Of a DNA stretch of 64,000 nt, positions 1-7,729 are shown in pieces. Numbering within the stretch: the stretch's first letter is position 1; each line of letters opens with the position of its first letter. Made by a program: the position numbers and the translations under genes. This DNA comes from Pedococcus bigeumensis (GTDB lineage Bacteria > Actinomycetota > Actinomycetes > Actinomycetales > Dermatophilaceae): NCBI RefSeq assembly GCF_006438965.1, contig NZ_RCZM01000001.1, positions 869,097 to 933,096 on the forward strand, read 5' to 3'. The notes under the pieces were generated by a model. The model did no database searches and was not told the origin of the DNA. It saw only the letters and a program-made list of their open reading frames with translations.

Positions 1-1
1 G

Positions 2-100
2 GTCGAGGAGCTGCTCGGCACCGACTGGGACGCCGAGCTGGAGCCGTTCCGGTATGCCGGCGACGGGGCTCCCGTGCGCTGGTTGCACAAGGTGGGCTGA
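2..100 (+). CDS. DUF3145-like protein, C-terminal fragment
   Basis: This is the last 32 residues and TGA stop of a protein that enters from the left edge. The visible end reads ELEPFRYAGDGAPVRWLHKVG in part, which matches my recollection of the C-terminus of DUF3145. That family is a roughly 165-residue actinobacterial protein of unknown function, commonly found near the fabD-fabH-acpP-fabF genes. The fatty acid synthesis operon lies 1.5 kb to the right and supports the assignment. The call rests on a remembered motif and short sequence only; the N-terminus is outside the window. A GTATGCCG octamer lies inside it and encodes Tyr-Ala. Confidence 0.6.
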   Translation, partial: VEELLGTDWDAELEPFRYAGDGAPVRWLHKVG

Positions 101-195
101 CCGGGTCCGACCGGCCGCGCTGACCTGCAGGTTTGGAGGGTTACGTCGGATGTTGGGTATTCTCGCCCGCTGACCGACCAACTCTGGAGGAACGT

Positions 196-819
196 GTGAC
201 CCGCCCCAACCTCATCGTGGGGGCGCTGGCCGCAGTCTGTGTGGGGATGCTGCTGTGGTGCGCCCGACTCATCCTGGCCGCCGATCTGCCTCTCGGCGCC
301 CACGTCGCGGCGTGGGTTCTCTGGGCAGTGGCGACCGTGGCTGTCGTGACCCTGATGGCCTACCTGCGTGAGTTCCTGACGCACCGGCAGGTCGTCGGAC
401 GCGAGGCGAGCTGGAAGCCACTGCCGTCCCTCGTACTGCTCTGGATCGGTGGGCTGACGGCGTTGCTGTCCTTCGCCTTCATCCTGCCCGACAAGGCCGC
501 GTCGGATGGTGCGGAAGGGCCGACCAAGGCCAACACGTCCCTGACCGGACAGGCGGTCACGTCAACACCGTCGACCGCCACGCCTGCGCCGGGCGCCGCG
601 CGACAGGCCTCGTCGACGACCTCGTCGCGGTCGGTGTCGTCGCGCACCGTGCCGCCGGCGCCTGTCTCGACGACCGCTCCGCGGTCCACCCCGACAGGGG
701 GCGCGACAGCCTCGCGGACGTCGACAACGACGACGCCGTCGACCACCACGTCGCCGCTCATCGACATCCACATCCTGCCGCCCCCGGCCAAGCCGACCAC
801 ACCGCCGGGGCGCGGCTAG
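196..819 (+). CDS. Small membrane protein with Thr/Ser/Pro-rich tail, unknown function
   Basis: The protein has 207 residues. I chose the GTG at 196 because GGAGG sits five bases upstream; an earlier in-frame ATG at 133 has no such site. Three hydrophobic segments lie at about residues 5-28, 35-57 and 75-96. They are followed by a roughly 100-residue low-complexity tail rich in Thr, Ser, Ala and Pro, ending in PPPAKPTTPPGRG. The layout suggests a three-helix membrane anchor with a flexible extended tail, possibly exposed outside the cell and glycosylated. I do not recognise a family. It stands alone between the DUF3145-like gene and a convergent acetyltransferase. Confidence 0.65.
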   Translation: MTRPNLIVGALAAVCVGMLLWCARLILAADLPLGAHVAAWVLWAVATVAVVTLMAYLREFLTHRQVVGREASWKPLPSLVLLWIGGLTALLSFAFILPDKAASDGAEGPTKANTSLTGQAVTSTPSTATPAPGAARQASSTTSSRSVSSRTVPPAPVSTTAPRSTPTGGATASRTSTTTTPSTTTSPLIDIHILPPPAKPTTPPGRG

Positions 820-926
820 GGACCCTCCTCAGGATGCCTACGACCCACCGACCGCGCACGGTGACGGGAGTAGGGCGGCCCGCCTGAAGGTGCTGGAGCA
901 GCGGTGCACAGTCCGGTTCGCCACCA

Positions 927-1493
927 TCATCGGCGTTCCCACTGCTCCCTCGTGATCTCGAACCGGAAGCCGCCACGCTCAGCACCTTCGACGCCCTGCA
1001 TGTCGTCAGGTGTCGGGACCGCCGCGACGACGGACATGCCGACCTTCTGCATGACCCGCTGGGAGGAGACGTTCAGCGCCATGGTCTCGCCCCAGACGGT
1101 GCTGACACCAAGCTCGGTGAAGCCTTTGTCCAGAAGGGCCTGCGAGCCCTCGGTCGCGTACCCCTTGCCCCAGCCGTCCCGGCGGAGCCGGTAGCCGAGC
1201 TCGACCTCGTCCAGCGGACCCGTCCGCTCCGGGCGAAGGCAGAACCAACCGATGAAGGCGCCGGTCTCCTTTTCGTAGGCTGCGAACAGTCCAAACCGAC
1301 CGTTCCACCGCTCATACGCGGCAAGGAGGCTCGGGATCACCTCGTCACGGACGACGTCATCCGACAGCGACGGCTCGCCACCAGTGAGGTAGCGCATCAC
1401 GGCGGGATCACTATCCAGCTCGATCAGCAGGTCCGCGTCGTCCGAGGTGAACTGGCGCAGCACCAGGCGGTCGCTCTCGACGTAGTCGCTCAT
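927..1493 (-). CDS. GNAT-family N-acetyltransferase, RimJ/RimL type
   Basis: The protein has 188 residues and spans a complete GNAT fold. The start TERLVLR-like segment is here ESDRLVLRQF (residues 6-15). The acetyl-CoA-binding loop is the RRDGWGKGYATEG region (about 103-115), and the motif-B tail NVSSQRVMQKVGM follows. This is the RimJ/RimL subgroup, which acetylates ribosomal protein N-termini or small molecules using acetyl-CoA. The substrate cannot be read from sequence. It lies downstream of the fab operon on the same strand, but a hairpin separates them, so it is probably a separate unit. Confidence 0.85.
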   Translation of the reverse strand: MSDYVESDRLVLRQFTSDDADLLIELDSDPAVMRYLTGGEPSLSDDVVRDEVIPSLLAAYERWNGRFGLFAAYEKETGAFIGWFCLRPERTGPLDEVELGYRLRRDGWGKGYATEGSQALLDKGFTELGVSTVWGETMALNVSSQRVMQKVGMSVVAAVPTPDDMQGVEGAERGGFRFEITREQWERR

Positions 1494-1538
1494 GGCAGAA
1501 GCATGCCGAGGACGGCACGCATCGCCAAACGACTTTCC

Positions 1539-1575
1539 TGGTGGGCCGGCCTTCCTGCGCGGGAGGTGCCCACCA
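1539..1575 (-). terminator. Probable terminator of the fab operon
   Basis: An 8-bp perfect stem TGGTGGGC/GCCCACCA (1539-1546 with 1568-1575) encloses a second partial stem CCTTCC/GGGAGG. It lies directly after the fabF stop on the minus strand. There is no clear U-tract, so the call is tentative. Confidence 0.4.
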
Positions 1576-1591
1576 CACCTTGCTGGTGATC

Positions 1592-2836
1592 TCAGATCGA
1601 GGTGAAGACCACCGCGACGTTGTGACCGCCGAAGCCGAACGAGTTGTTGAGCGCGGCGATGTCGCCGTCCGGCAGCTTGCGGGCCTCCCCGTGCACGACG
1701 TCGAGCTTGATCGCGGGATCGAAGTCGTCCAGGTTGATCGTCGCCGGGGCGAGCCGGTGGTGCAGCGCCAGGATCGTGAAGACGCCCTCGAGCGCGCCGG
1801 CCGCACCGAGCAGGTGCCCGGTCATCGACTTCGTGGCACTGACCGGCATACCGTCGGCGTCGTCGCCGAAGGCGCGCCGGATGGCGTTCGACTCGGCCAC
1901 GTCACCGACGGGGGTCGAGGTGGCGTGGGCGTTGACGTGCACGATGTCCTTGGGAGTCAGGCCGGCTCGCTCGACCGCCTCGACCATGGCACGGGACGCG
2001 CCAGCACCTTCGGGCTCGGGCGCCGCGATGTGGTGCGAGTCGGAGGACATGCCCACGCCACCGATCTCGGCGTAGATCTTGGCGCCACGGGCCTTGGCGG
2101 CTTCGTACTCCTCGAGCACGATCACCGCGGCACCCTCACCGAGGACGAACCCGTCACGACCGGTGTCGTAGGGGCGGGAGGCGCGCTCGGGGTCGTCGTT
2201 GCGGGTCGACAGCGCCTGCATGGCGGCGAAACCGGCGATGGGCAGCGCGTGGACCGCGCCCTCGGTGCCACCGGCGACGGCGATGTCGGCGCGACCGTTG
2301 CGGATCATCTCGTAGGCGTAACCCATCGCCTCGAGCCCGGAGGCGCAGGCCGACACCGGGGTGTGGGCTCCGGCGCGGGCGCCGATGTCGAGCGAGACCG
2401 CAGCGGAGGAGGCGTTGGGCATGAGCATGGGGACGGCGAGCGGGAAGACCCGGCGCGGACCCTTCTCGCGCAGGTTGTCCCACTGGTCGAGCAGCGTCCA
2501 CACGCCGCCGATGCCGGTGCCGATGCAGGCCGCGAGGCGCTCGGGGTCGACCTCGGGGGAGCCGGCGTCGGCCCAGGCCTCGCGGGAGGCGATGAGGGCG
2601 TACTGGGCACTGGGGTCGAGTCGGCGGACCTCGACCTTGGTCAGCACGTCCAGCGGCTGGGTGTGGATGGTCGCGGCGAACTTCACCGGGAGCTCGTACT
2701 TCTCCACCCAGTCGAAGGGCATGGTCTTGGCGCCCGACCGTCCGGCCAGGATGGCGTCCCACGTCTCGGGGACGGTGCCGCCCACGGGGGTGGTGGCTCC
2801 GAGGCCTGTGACGACAACGCGTCGTTCGGCGGTCAT
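1592..2836 (-). CDS. fabF: 3-oxoacyl-ACP synthase II (KAS II)
   Basis: This enzyme condenses malonyl-ACP with a growing acyl-ACP in the cytosolic type II fatty acid synthase. The 414-residue length is normal for FabF. The catalytic triad is visible: Cys164 in SACASG, His304 in NAHATSTPVGD and His341 in GHLLGAAGA. I start at the ATG at 2836, where MTAERRVVVTG matches family N-termini; an in-frame ATG at 2908 would add 24 unrelated Ala/Pro-rich residues. GGAG lies 11 bases upstream, a long spacing. It is the last gene of fabD-fabH-acpP-fabF, 112 bases after acpP. A GTATGCCG octamer lies in the coding sequence near 1845. Confidence 0.96.
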   Translation of the reverse strand: MTAERRVVVTGLGATTPVGGTVPETWDAILAGRSGAKTMPFDWVEKYELPVKFAATIHTQPLDVLTKVEVRRLDPSAQYALIASREAWADAGSPEVDPERLAACIGTGIGGVWTLLDQWDNLREKGPRRVFPLAVPMLMPNASSAAVSLDIGARAGAHTPVSACASGLEAMGYAYEMIRNGRADIAVAGGTEGAVHALPIAGFAAMQALSTRNDDPERASRPYDTGRDGFVLGEGAAVIVLEEYEAAKARGAKIYAEIGGVGMSSDSHHIAAPEPEGAGASRAMVEAVERAGLTPKDIVHVNAHATSTPVGDVAESNAIRRAFGDDADGMPVSATKSMTGHLLGAAGALEGVFTILALHHRLAPATINLDDFDPAIKLDVVHGEARKLPDGDIAALNNSFGFGGHNVAVVFTSI

Positions 2837-2948
2837 GGCTGGAGGTGCTCCTTCATCTGGGGTGGGACGGGTGCGTGCGCAGGGCTGCGCAGCGGGGGCG
2901 GCGGGCACGGACGGCAGGTTTGCCGGGTGCCCACCACCCCGCGCGGGA

Positions 2949-3197
2949 TCAGCTCTGGCTCTTGGCGATGAACGACACGGCGTCGCCGACGGTCTTGAGG
3001 TTCTTGACCTCGTCGTCGGGGATCCGCACGCCGAACTTCTCCTCGGCGTTGACGACGATGGTCATCATCGAGAGAGAGTCGATGTCGAGGTCGTCGGTGA
3101 AGGACTTCTCGGACTGCACCGAGTCGGTGTCCAGTCCGGTCTCCTCGTTGACGATCTCGGCCAGACCCTCGAGGATCTCCTGTTCGCTCTGCGCCAT
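2949..3197 (-). CDS. acpP: Acyl carrier protein
   Basis: This 82-residue acidic carrier protein shuttles acyl chains between the Fab enzymes on a 4-prime-phosphopantetheine arm. The attachment serine is Ser41 in DLDIDSLSMM. The ATG at 3197 has AAGGAG nine bases upstream and yields the usual ACP length; in-frame codons upstream to 3392 encode no ACP-like sequence. It sits between fabH and fabF with gaps of about 110 bases on each side, room for processing or internal promoters that I cannot demonstrate. Confidence 0.97.
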   Translation of the reverse strand: MAQSEQEILEGLAEIVNEETGLDTDSVQSEKSFTDDLDIDSLSMMTIVVNAEEKFGVRIPDDEVKNLKTVGDAVSFIAKSQS

Positions 3198-3306
3198 GCG
3201 GCTCAGCTCCTTCTTTCTGTTGGTGTGACTGGTGTTGCGTGACTCTGGTGTCACTGGTGTGGTCACTGCGGTGGCCCGGTTCACCCGCGGGCCGACGGGA
3301 GTCTGG

Positions 3307-4326
3307 TCAGGGGAGGACGACGACCTGGGCGGCGTAGACGAGCCCGGCGCCGAACCCGATCTGCAGGGCCAGGCCGCCATGTGCGACCTCACCCTCGCGC
3401 AGCATCCGCTCGGTGGCGAGCGGGATCGACGCGGCCGAGGTGTTGGCGGTCTCGGCGATGTCGCGGGCGACGGGGATGTCAGCAGGCAGCTTGAGCTGCT
3501 TGATCATCGCGTCGATGATCCGCATGTTGGCCTGGTGCGGGATGAACGCGTCGAGGTCCTCGGCGCGGACGCCGGCGGCATCCAGCGCCTTCTGCGCGAC
3601 GGGTGCCATGCCCCACACAGCCCAGCGGAAGACGGACTGCCCGGCCATGCCGATGGCGGGCCAGCCGAGGTCGCCGTCGCGGACCTCGACCCACGAGTCG
3701 CGCTGGGAGATGGTCTTCCACTGCGATCCGTCCGAACCCCAGACGGTGGGGCCGATGGCCGGGGTGTCGGACGGGCCGACGATGGCGGCGCCGGCGCCGT
3801 CGCCGAAGATGAACGCCGACCCGCGGTCGGTGGGGTCGGTGAAGTCGGAGAGCTTCTCGACCCCCACGACCAGGACGTGGCGGGCGCTGCCGCCGCGGAC
3901 CATGTCGCTGGCCAGGCTGACGGCGTGGCAGTAGCCCGCGCAGGCGGCCGAGATGTCGAACGCCGCCCCGCGGATGCCGAGGCGATCGGCGAGGATCGGC
4001 GCGGCTGCGGGGGTCTGGTAGGGGTGGGTGACCGTGGCCACGATCACCGCGTCCACGTCGGAGGCCTCGAGCCCGGCTGCCACGAGCGCATCGCGGGTGG
4101 CCGGCTCGGACATGTCGACCACCGACTCGTCCTTGGCCGCGAAGCGGCGGCTCTTGATGCCGGACCGCTCCTGGATCCACTCGTCGGAGGAGTCGATGGC
4201 CTCGATGATCTCGGAGTTCATGACGACTCGCTCCGGACGGTAGCCGCCCACGCCCATGATGCGCGCGTACGTCGCACCATCGGACGGAGTGATGAAGCCG
4301 GTGCCCTTGGGGGCTGGTGTGCTCAT
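3307..4326 (-). CDS. fabH: 3-oxoacyl-ACP synthase III (KAS III)
   Basis: FabH starts fatty acid synthesis by condensing an acyl-CoA primer with malonyl-ACP, and its primer choice sets branched versus straight chains. The 339-residue protein shows Cys129 in SAACAGYCH, His264 in IPHQANMR and Asn295 in ETANTSAAS. The Asn motif is usually GNTSAAS, so the preceding Gly is Ala here, a mild variant. The start ATG at 4326 is one base from the fabD stop, so the two are translationally coupled. An N-terminal extension of about 18 residues precedes the thiolase fold, as in other actinobacterial FabH. Confidence 0.95.
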   Translation of the reverse strand: MSTPAPKGTGFITPSDGATYARIMGVGGYRPERVVMNSEIIEAIDSSDEWIQERSGIKSRRFAAKDESVVDMSEPATRDALVAAGLEASDVDAVIVATVTHPYQTPAAAPILADRLGIRGAAFDISAACAGYCHAVSLASDMVRGGSARHVLVVGVEKLSDFTDPTDRGSAFIFGDGAGAAIVGPSDTPAIGPTVWGSDGSQWKTISQRDSWVEVRDGDLGWPAIGMAGQSVFRWAVWGMAPVAQKALDAAGVRAEDLDAFIPHQANMRIIDAMIKQLKLPADIPVARDIAETANTSAASIPLATERMLREGEVAHGGLALQIGFGAGLVYAAQVVVLP

Positions 4327-4327
4327 G

Positions 4328-5296
4328 TCAGGCCTCTTGCGCGTCGGTCGGGGTGGAACCTGCGGGAGCGGGGTCTCCGCCGTGCTCGCGAATCAGTTGC
4401 TGTGCCGCCTCGAGGTCGTCGGGCGTCTTGACTGCCAGTGTGGCAACTCCGGGCATCGCGCGCTTGGCGAGGCCGACGAGGGTGCCCGCCGGGGGGAGCT
4501 CGATCATGGCGGTGACGCCGAGGTCGACCAGGGTCTGCATGCACTGGTCCCACCGCACCGGGCTGCTGACCTGTCGCACGAGACGGGCCAGTGCGTCGGC
4601 CCCGTCCGCGACCGGTCGGCCGTCGGCGTTGGACAGCAGGGTGACTCCCGGGTCGCTGACGTCGAAGTCGGCCGACAGCCGCTGGAGGTCCTCCACCGCC
4701 GGGGACATGTGGACGGTGTGGAAGGCGCCGGCTACCTGGAGTGCGATGACGCGGGCCTTGGCCGGGGGATCGGCTGCCAGGGCCGCGAGCTGGTCGAGCG
4801 TGCCGGCGGCCACCGTCTGACCGGCGCCGTTGGCGTTGGCAGCGGTGAGGCCGTGGCGGGCGAGCACCTCGGCGACCTCGGTCGGGTCACCGCCGAGGAC
4901 GGCACTCATGCCGGTCGGGGTGAGCGCGCTGGCGGCGGCCATCCCGGTACCGCGCTCGCGGACGAAGACCATCGCGTCGTGGTCGGACAGCACGCCGGCG
5001 AAGGCCGAGGCCGTGATCTCACCGACCGAGTGGCCGGCCGTGGCCCCGACCGCCCCGGAGGGTCCGTCCGGGAGCAGGACGGCGGCTGCAGCGAGCCCGG
5101 CGGCGACGATCAGCGGCTGGGCAACTGCCGTGTCCTTGATCGTCTCGGCGTCGGAGGTCGTGCCGTGCGCGACCAGGTCGAGCCCGGCGACGTCGGACAG
5201 CGACTCGAGCCGCTCGCGAAACGCCGGCAGCTCGAGCCAGGGCGCGAGGAAGCCAGGGGTCTGGGAGCCCTGTCCCGGGCAGACGATTGTTAGCAC
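4328..5296 (-). CDS. fabD: Malonyl-CoA:ACP transacylase
   Basis: FabD transfers malonyl from CoA to ACP and supplies the extender for FabH and FabF. Length is 322 residues. The oxyanion GQGSQ motif is at residues 8-12 and the nucleophile Ser90 is in GHSVGE; AFHTVHMSP carries the catalytic His. The start codon is GTG at 5296, giving MLTIVCPGQGSQ directly. It is the first gene of the operon and follows a 120-base gap after the PucR-family regulator gene, which reads the same way. Confidence 0.95.
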   Translation of the reverse strand: MLTIVCPGQGSQTPGFLAPWLELPAFRERLESLSDVAGLDLVAHGTTSDAETIKDTAVAQPLIVAAGLAAAAVLLPDGPSGAVGATAGHSVGEITASAFAGVLSDHDAMVFVRERGTGMAAASALTPTGMSAVLGGDPTEVAEVLARHGLTAANANGAGQTVAAGTLDQLAALAADPPAKARVIALQVAGAFHTVHMSPAVEDLQRLSADFDVSDPGVTLLSNADGRPVADGADALARLVRQVSSPVRWDQCMQTLVDLGVTAMIELPPAGTLVGLAKRAMPGVATLAVKTPDDLEAAQQLIREHGGDPAPAGSTPTDAQEA

Positions 5297-5416
5297 GGGC
5301 TCAGCCTTGCGGTAAGCCGGTGGCGTCAGCGTGACCGTTTGGCACGAACATCGGCGACGACTGTTGGAGGATGTCTACAAATTCGTGCTCGACCCTGGAG
5401 CGGGTTGTGCCGCGTC
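5297..5416 (-). promoter_or_regulatory. Upstream region of the fab operon
   Basis: This 120-base gap between the PucR-type regulator and fabD is where the fab promoter and regulator site should lie. In Streptomyces coelicolor, FasR binds upstream of fabD. On the minus strand I see an AT-richer patch, GAATTTGTAGACATCC (about 5370-5387), with a possible -10. I could not identify a convincing operator by eye. Confidence 0.4.
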
Positions 5417-6613
5417 TCACACCCCTGTGCGAGGCCTCGGTGTCGCGCTGAACGGTCGGCTGAGCCTGCCGAGAGCCAGGGCGATCCGCACGGTGTGGGC
5501 GTCGTGCGGGTCGGTGAGCTGGTAGCCCGTGAGGTCGGCGATCTTGCCCAGGCGGTAGCGCACCGTGTTGGGGTGGACGAAGAGCACGCGGGCAGTCCCC
5601 TCCAGCCCACCCCCTGTCTCGAGGTAGGCCGATGCCGTCTCCAGCAGGCCGCCGCTGCTCGACGAGAGGGGGTGCCAGATGCGGTCGAGCAGGAGCGCCC
5701 GGGCGGGGGCGTCACCCACGAGGACCCGCTCCGCGAGCAGGTCGTCGGCGGTCACCGGCCGGGGCGCGCCGGGCCAGGCGTGGGCGCAGGACTGGCCGGC
5801 CAGGGCGGCCCGAGCGGATCGGCCCGCTGCGAAGAGGTGGGGCACGGTCGGCCCCACCACCAGTGGTCCGTCGCCGAAGTGGTCGGCGACCGCACGGGCC
5901 GCCGCCATCGGGTCGTCGACGTTGCCGAAGATGCACACCAGCCGGCGTCCCTGGACGGCTGCGAGCGTGTCCACCCCGGCGCGTTCGGCTGCCCGGCGGA
6001 GCCCGTCCACGACTCCCGCTGAGCCTCCCGGAGGCGTGCTGCCCGCGATCACGGCAACCCTGGTCGTGGACCCCCAGCCGAGCGCCGCCGCGCGCGACTG
6101 CATCGAGTCGTCGGCCTCGCCACGGAGCACCGCGTCGACGACCAGGCCTTCGAGGCGGGCGTCCCACGCGCCACGCGCCTCGGCGGCGTGGGCGTAGACC
6201 TCCGCGGCCGCGAAGGCGATCTCGCGCGAGTAGCGCAACACCGACTCTCGCAGTGCCTGCTCCTCACCGGGCTCGGCAAGAGCCGTCGCGTCCTGCTCGA
6301 CGACGTCGACGACCGAGCGCACCAGGTCGAGGGTCTGGCGCAGGGTGATCGAGCGGGTCAGCTCGCGAGGCGCGGTGCCGAACACGTCGGCGGTGACCGG
6401 CGTCTGGTCGCCGCCGTCCCGCAGCCACGCGATGAACGCCGCGATGCCCGCCTGGGCGACCAGGCCGACCCAGGAGCGGTCCTCCGCGGAGAGCGAGCGG
6501 TACCAGTCGTGCGTCGCCTCCACCCGGCGCGTCGCAGCCGACGAGAGCTCACCGGCGGACCGCTCGACCCGCTGCAGGGTGGCGGTCGAGGTGCTGACGC
6601 GGGTGGACGGCAT
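5417..6613 (-). CDS. fasR: PucR-family transcriptional regulator, FasR-like
   Basis: This 398-residue protein has the PucR layout: a long N-terminal region, a GGDEF-like central domain and a C-terminal helix-turn-helix. The HTH lies around residues 340-385 and contains VLFVHPNTVRYRLGKI, the hallmark of the PucR C-terminal domain. In Streptomyces the gene at the same place, fasR, activates fabDHPF. The position immediately before fabD supports the same role here, which remains inference. The start ATG at 6613 has a TAGACT -10 only six bases upstream, so the mRNA is probably leaderless. The start codon lies inside a GGTATGCCG octamer. Confidence 0.85.
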   Translation of the reverse strand: MPSTRVSTSTATLQRVERSAGELSSAATRRVEATHDWYRSLSAEDRSWVGLVAQAGIAAFIAWLRDGGDQTPVTADVFGTAPRELTRSITLRQTLDLVRSVVDVVEQDATALAEPGEEQALRESVLRYSREIAFAAAEVYAHAAEARGAWDARLEGLVVDAVLRGEADDSMQSRAAALGWGSTTRVAVIAGSTPPGGSAGVVDGLRRAAERAGVDTLAAVQGRRLVCIFGNVDDPMAAARAVADHFGDGPLVVGPTVPHLFAAGRSARAALAGQSCAHAWPGAPRPVTADDLLAERVLVGDAPARALLLDRIWHPLSSSSGGLLETASAYLETGGGLEGTARVLFVHPNTVRYRLGKIADLTGYQLTDPHDAHTVRIALALGRLSRPFSATPRPRTGV

Positions 6614-6619
6614 ACCGGC

Positions 6620-6625
6620 AGTCTA
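6620..6625 (-). promoter_or_regulatory. Leaderless -10 of the FasR-like gene
   Basis: TAGACT on the minus strand is separated from the ATG at 6613 by six bases, placing the transcription start at or next to the start codon. Confidence 0.6.
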
Positions 6626-6702
6626 TTTGTATGCCGCCCACAACCGGGGGTGGTCGTCGCGGGAAGCCGACCATCCCGGAAAGCTGCTGGTGGCGCGTGG
6701 TT

Positions 6703-7590
6703 TCAGCCGACGTGGTCGCGCCAGGAGTGGTCTGGCTGGTAGCCCAGCAGCCGTCGGGCCTTGTCGATGGACAGCAGGGTCTCGTGCTCGTCGAGGGCCT
6801 TGCGCACCTCGACGTCGGGGAAGACCTGGGCCATCAGGTCGGCACTGCTGCGTGACATCACCGTGTCGGCGTTGGCGACGATGAAGACCTCCACGCCCGG
6901 GTCGGTGCGCTCCAGCCCGAGCCGGACCGCCTGGGCTCCGTCGCGCGCGTCGATGTAGCCCCACAGGTTCCACTGGCGCAGCGACGGGTCCTCGTCGTAC
7001 GCCGGGAAGGCGGCGTAGTCCTCAGGGTCCATGACGTTGGAGAACCGCAGGCCCACCATGGTCAGCTCAGGGTCCCAGCGGCAGAAGTGCCGGGCCATCT
7101 CTTCCTCGAGCGCCTTGTTCAGCGAGTAGGTCGTCTCGGGCCTCGGGTGGTACTCCTCGTCGACCGGCGCGTACGGCGGCGGCGTGTCGAACGGCAGGCC
7201 GAGCACCGTCTCGCTGGATGCCCAGACGACGCTGCGGATCTTCAGGGCCTTGGCCGCGGCGAAGACGTTGTAGGTCGCCGCCGAGTTGTTCGCGAAGGTC
7301 GCGGCGTTGGTGGTCAGTCCCGGCGCCGGGATCGCGGCGAGGTGGACGACCGCGTCCACCGGGGTCGGGTGCTCGTCGACGCCTCCGGAGAGCGCCTCGA
7401 AGACCTGGCCGTAGTCGGTGAGGTCAACCGCGACGAACGGCGCCGCGGGGGACTCGGGTCGCGTCCGGTCGAGGGCCAGCACGTCGTAGCCCTGCTCCAC
7501 CAGGTGGGCGACCACAGTGCGGCCGAGCTTGCCGGTGGAGCCTGTGACGGCGACGCGGCGCGAGCCGTTCTGTACGGAGTCGGAGGTCAT
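6703..7590 (-). CDS. NAD(P)-dependent epimerase/dehydratase (extended SDR)
   Basis: The 295-residue protein is an extended short-chain dehydrogenase. The nucleotide-binding Gly motif is GSTGKLG at residues 17-23 and the catalytic pair is Tyr155/Lys159 in YSLNK. Such enzymes act on nucleotide sugars or sugar lactones; the exact substrate cannot be read. The ATG at 7590 has AGGA eight bases upstream. The same frame stays open further upstream but passes through the terminator hairpin and into the aceE 3-prime end, so a longer protein is unlikely. It stands alone between that terminator and the FasR-like gene. Confidence 0.85.
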   Translation of the reverse strand: MTSDSVQNGSRRVAVTGSTGKLGRTVVAHLVEQGYDVLALDRTRPESPAAPFVAVDLTDYGQVFEALSGGVDEHPTPVDAVVHLAAIPAPGLTTNAATFANNSAATYNVFAAAKALKIRSVVWASSETVLGLPFDTPPPYAPVDEEYHPRPETTYSLNKALEEEMARHFCRWDPELTMVGLRFSNVMDPEDYAAFPAYDEDPSLRQWNLWGYIDARDGAQAVRLGLERTDPGVEVFIVANADTVMSRSSADLMAQVFPDVEVRKALDEHETLLSIDKARRLLGYQPDHSWRDHVG

Positions 7591-7647
7591 GGCCTCATCC
7601 TGCCCCAGCCGGCGCGCTATCCCAACCGAAAGCCCTACCCCAACAGA

Positions 7648-7687
7648 AAGGTATGCCGCCCACTCGGCTGAGTGGGCGGCATACCTT
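7648..7687 (-). terminator. aceE terminator built from two inverted GTATGCCG motifs
   Basis: An 18-bp perfect stem (7648-7665 with 7670-7687) has a four-base GGCT loop. Each arm contains AGGTATGCCGCC, so the hairpin is formed by two copies of the window-wide octamer facing each other. It sits 43 bases after the aceE stop and before the epimerase gene. Confidence 0.85.
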
Positions 7688-7729
7688 GTCGTGCAAGGGC
7701 TTTCGTCACATCGGCATGGCCAGCCAGGG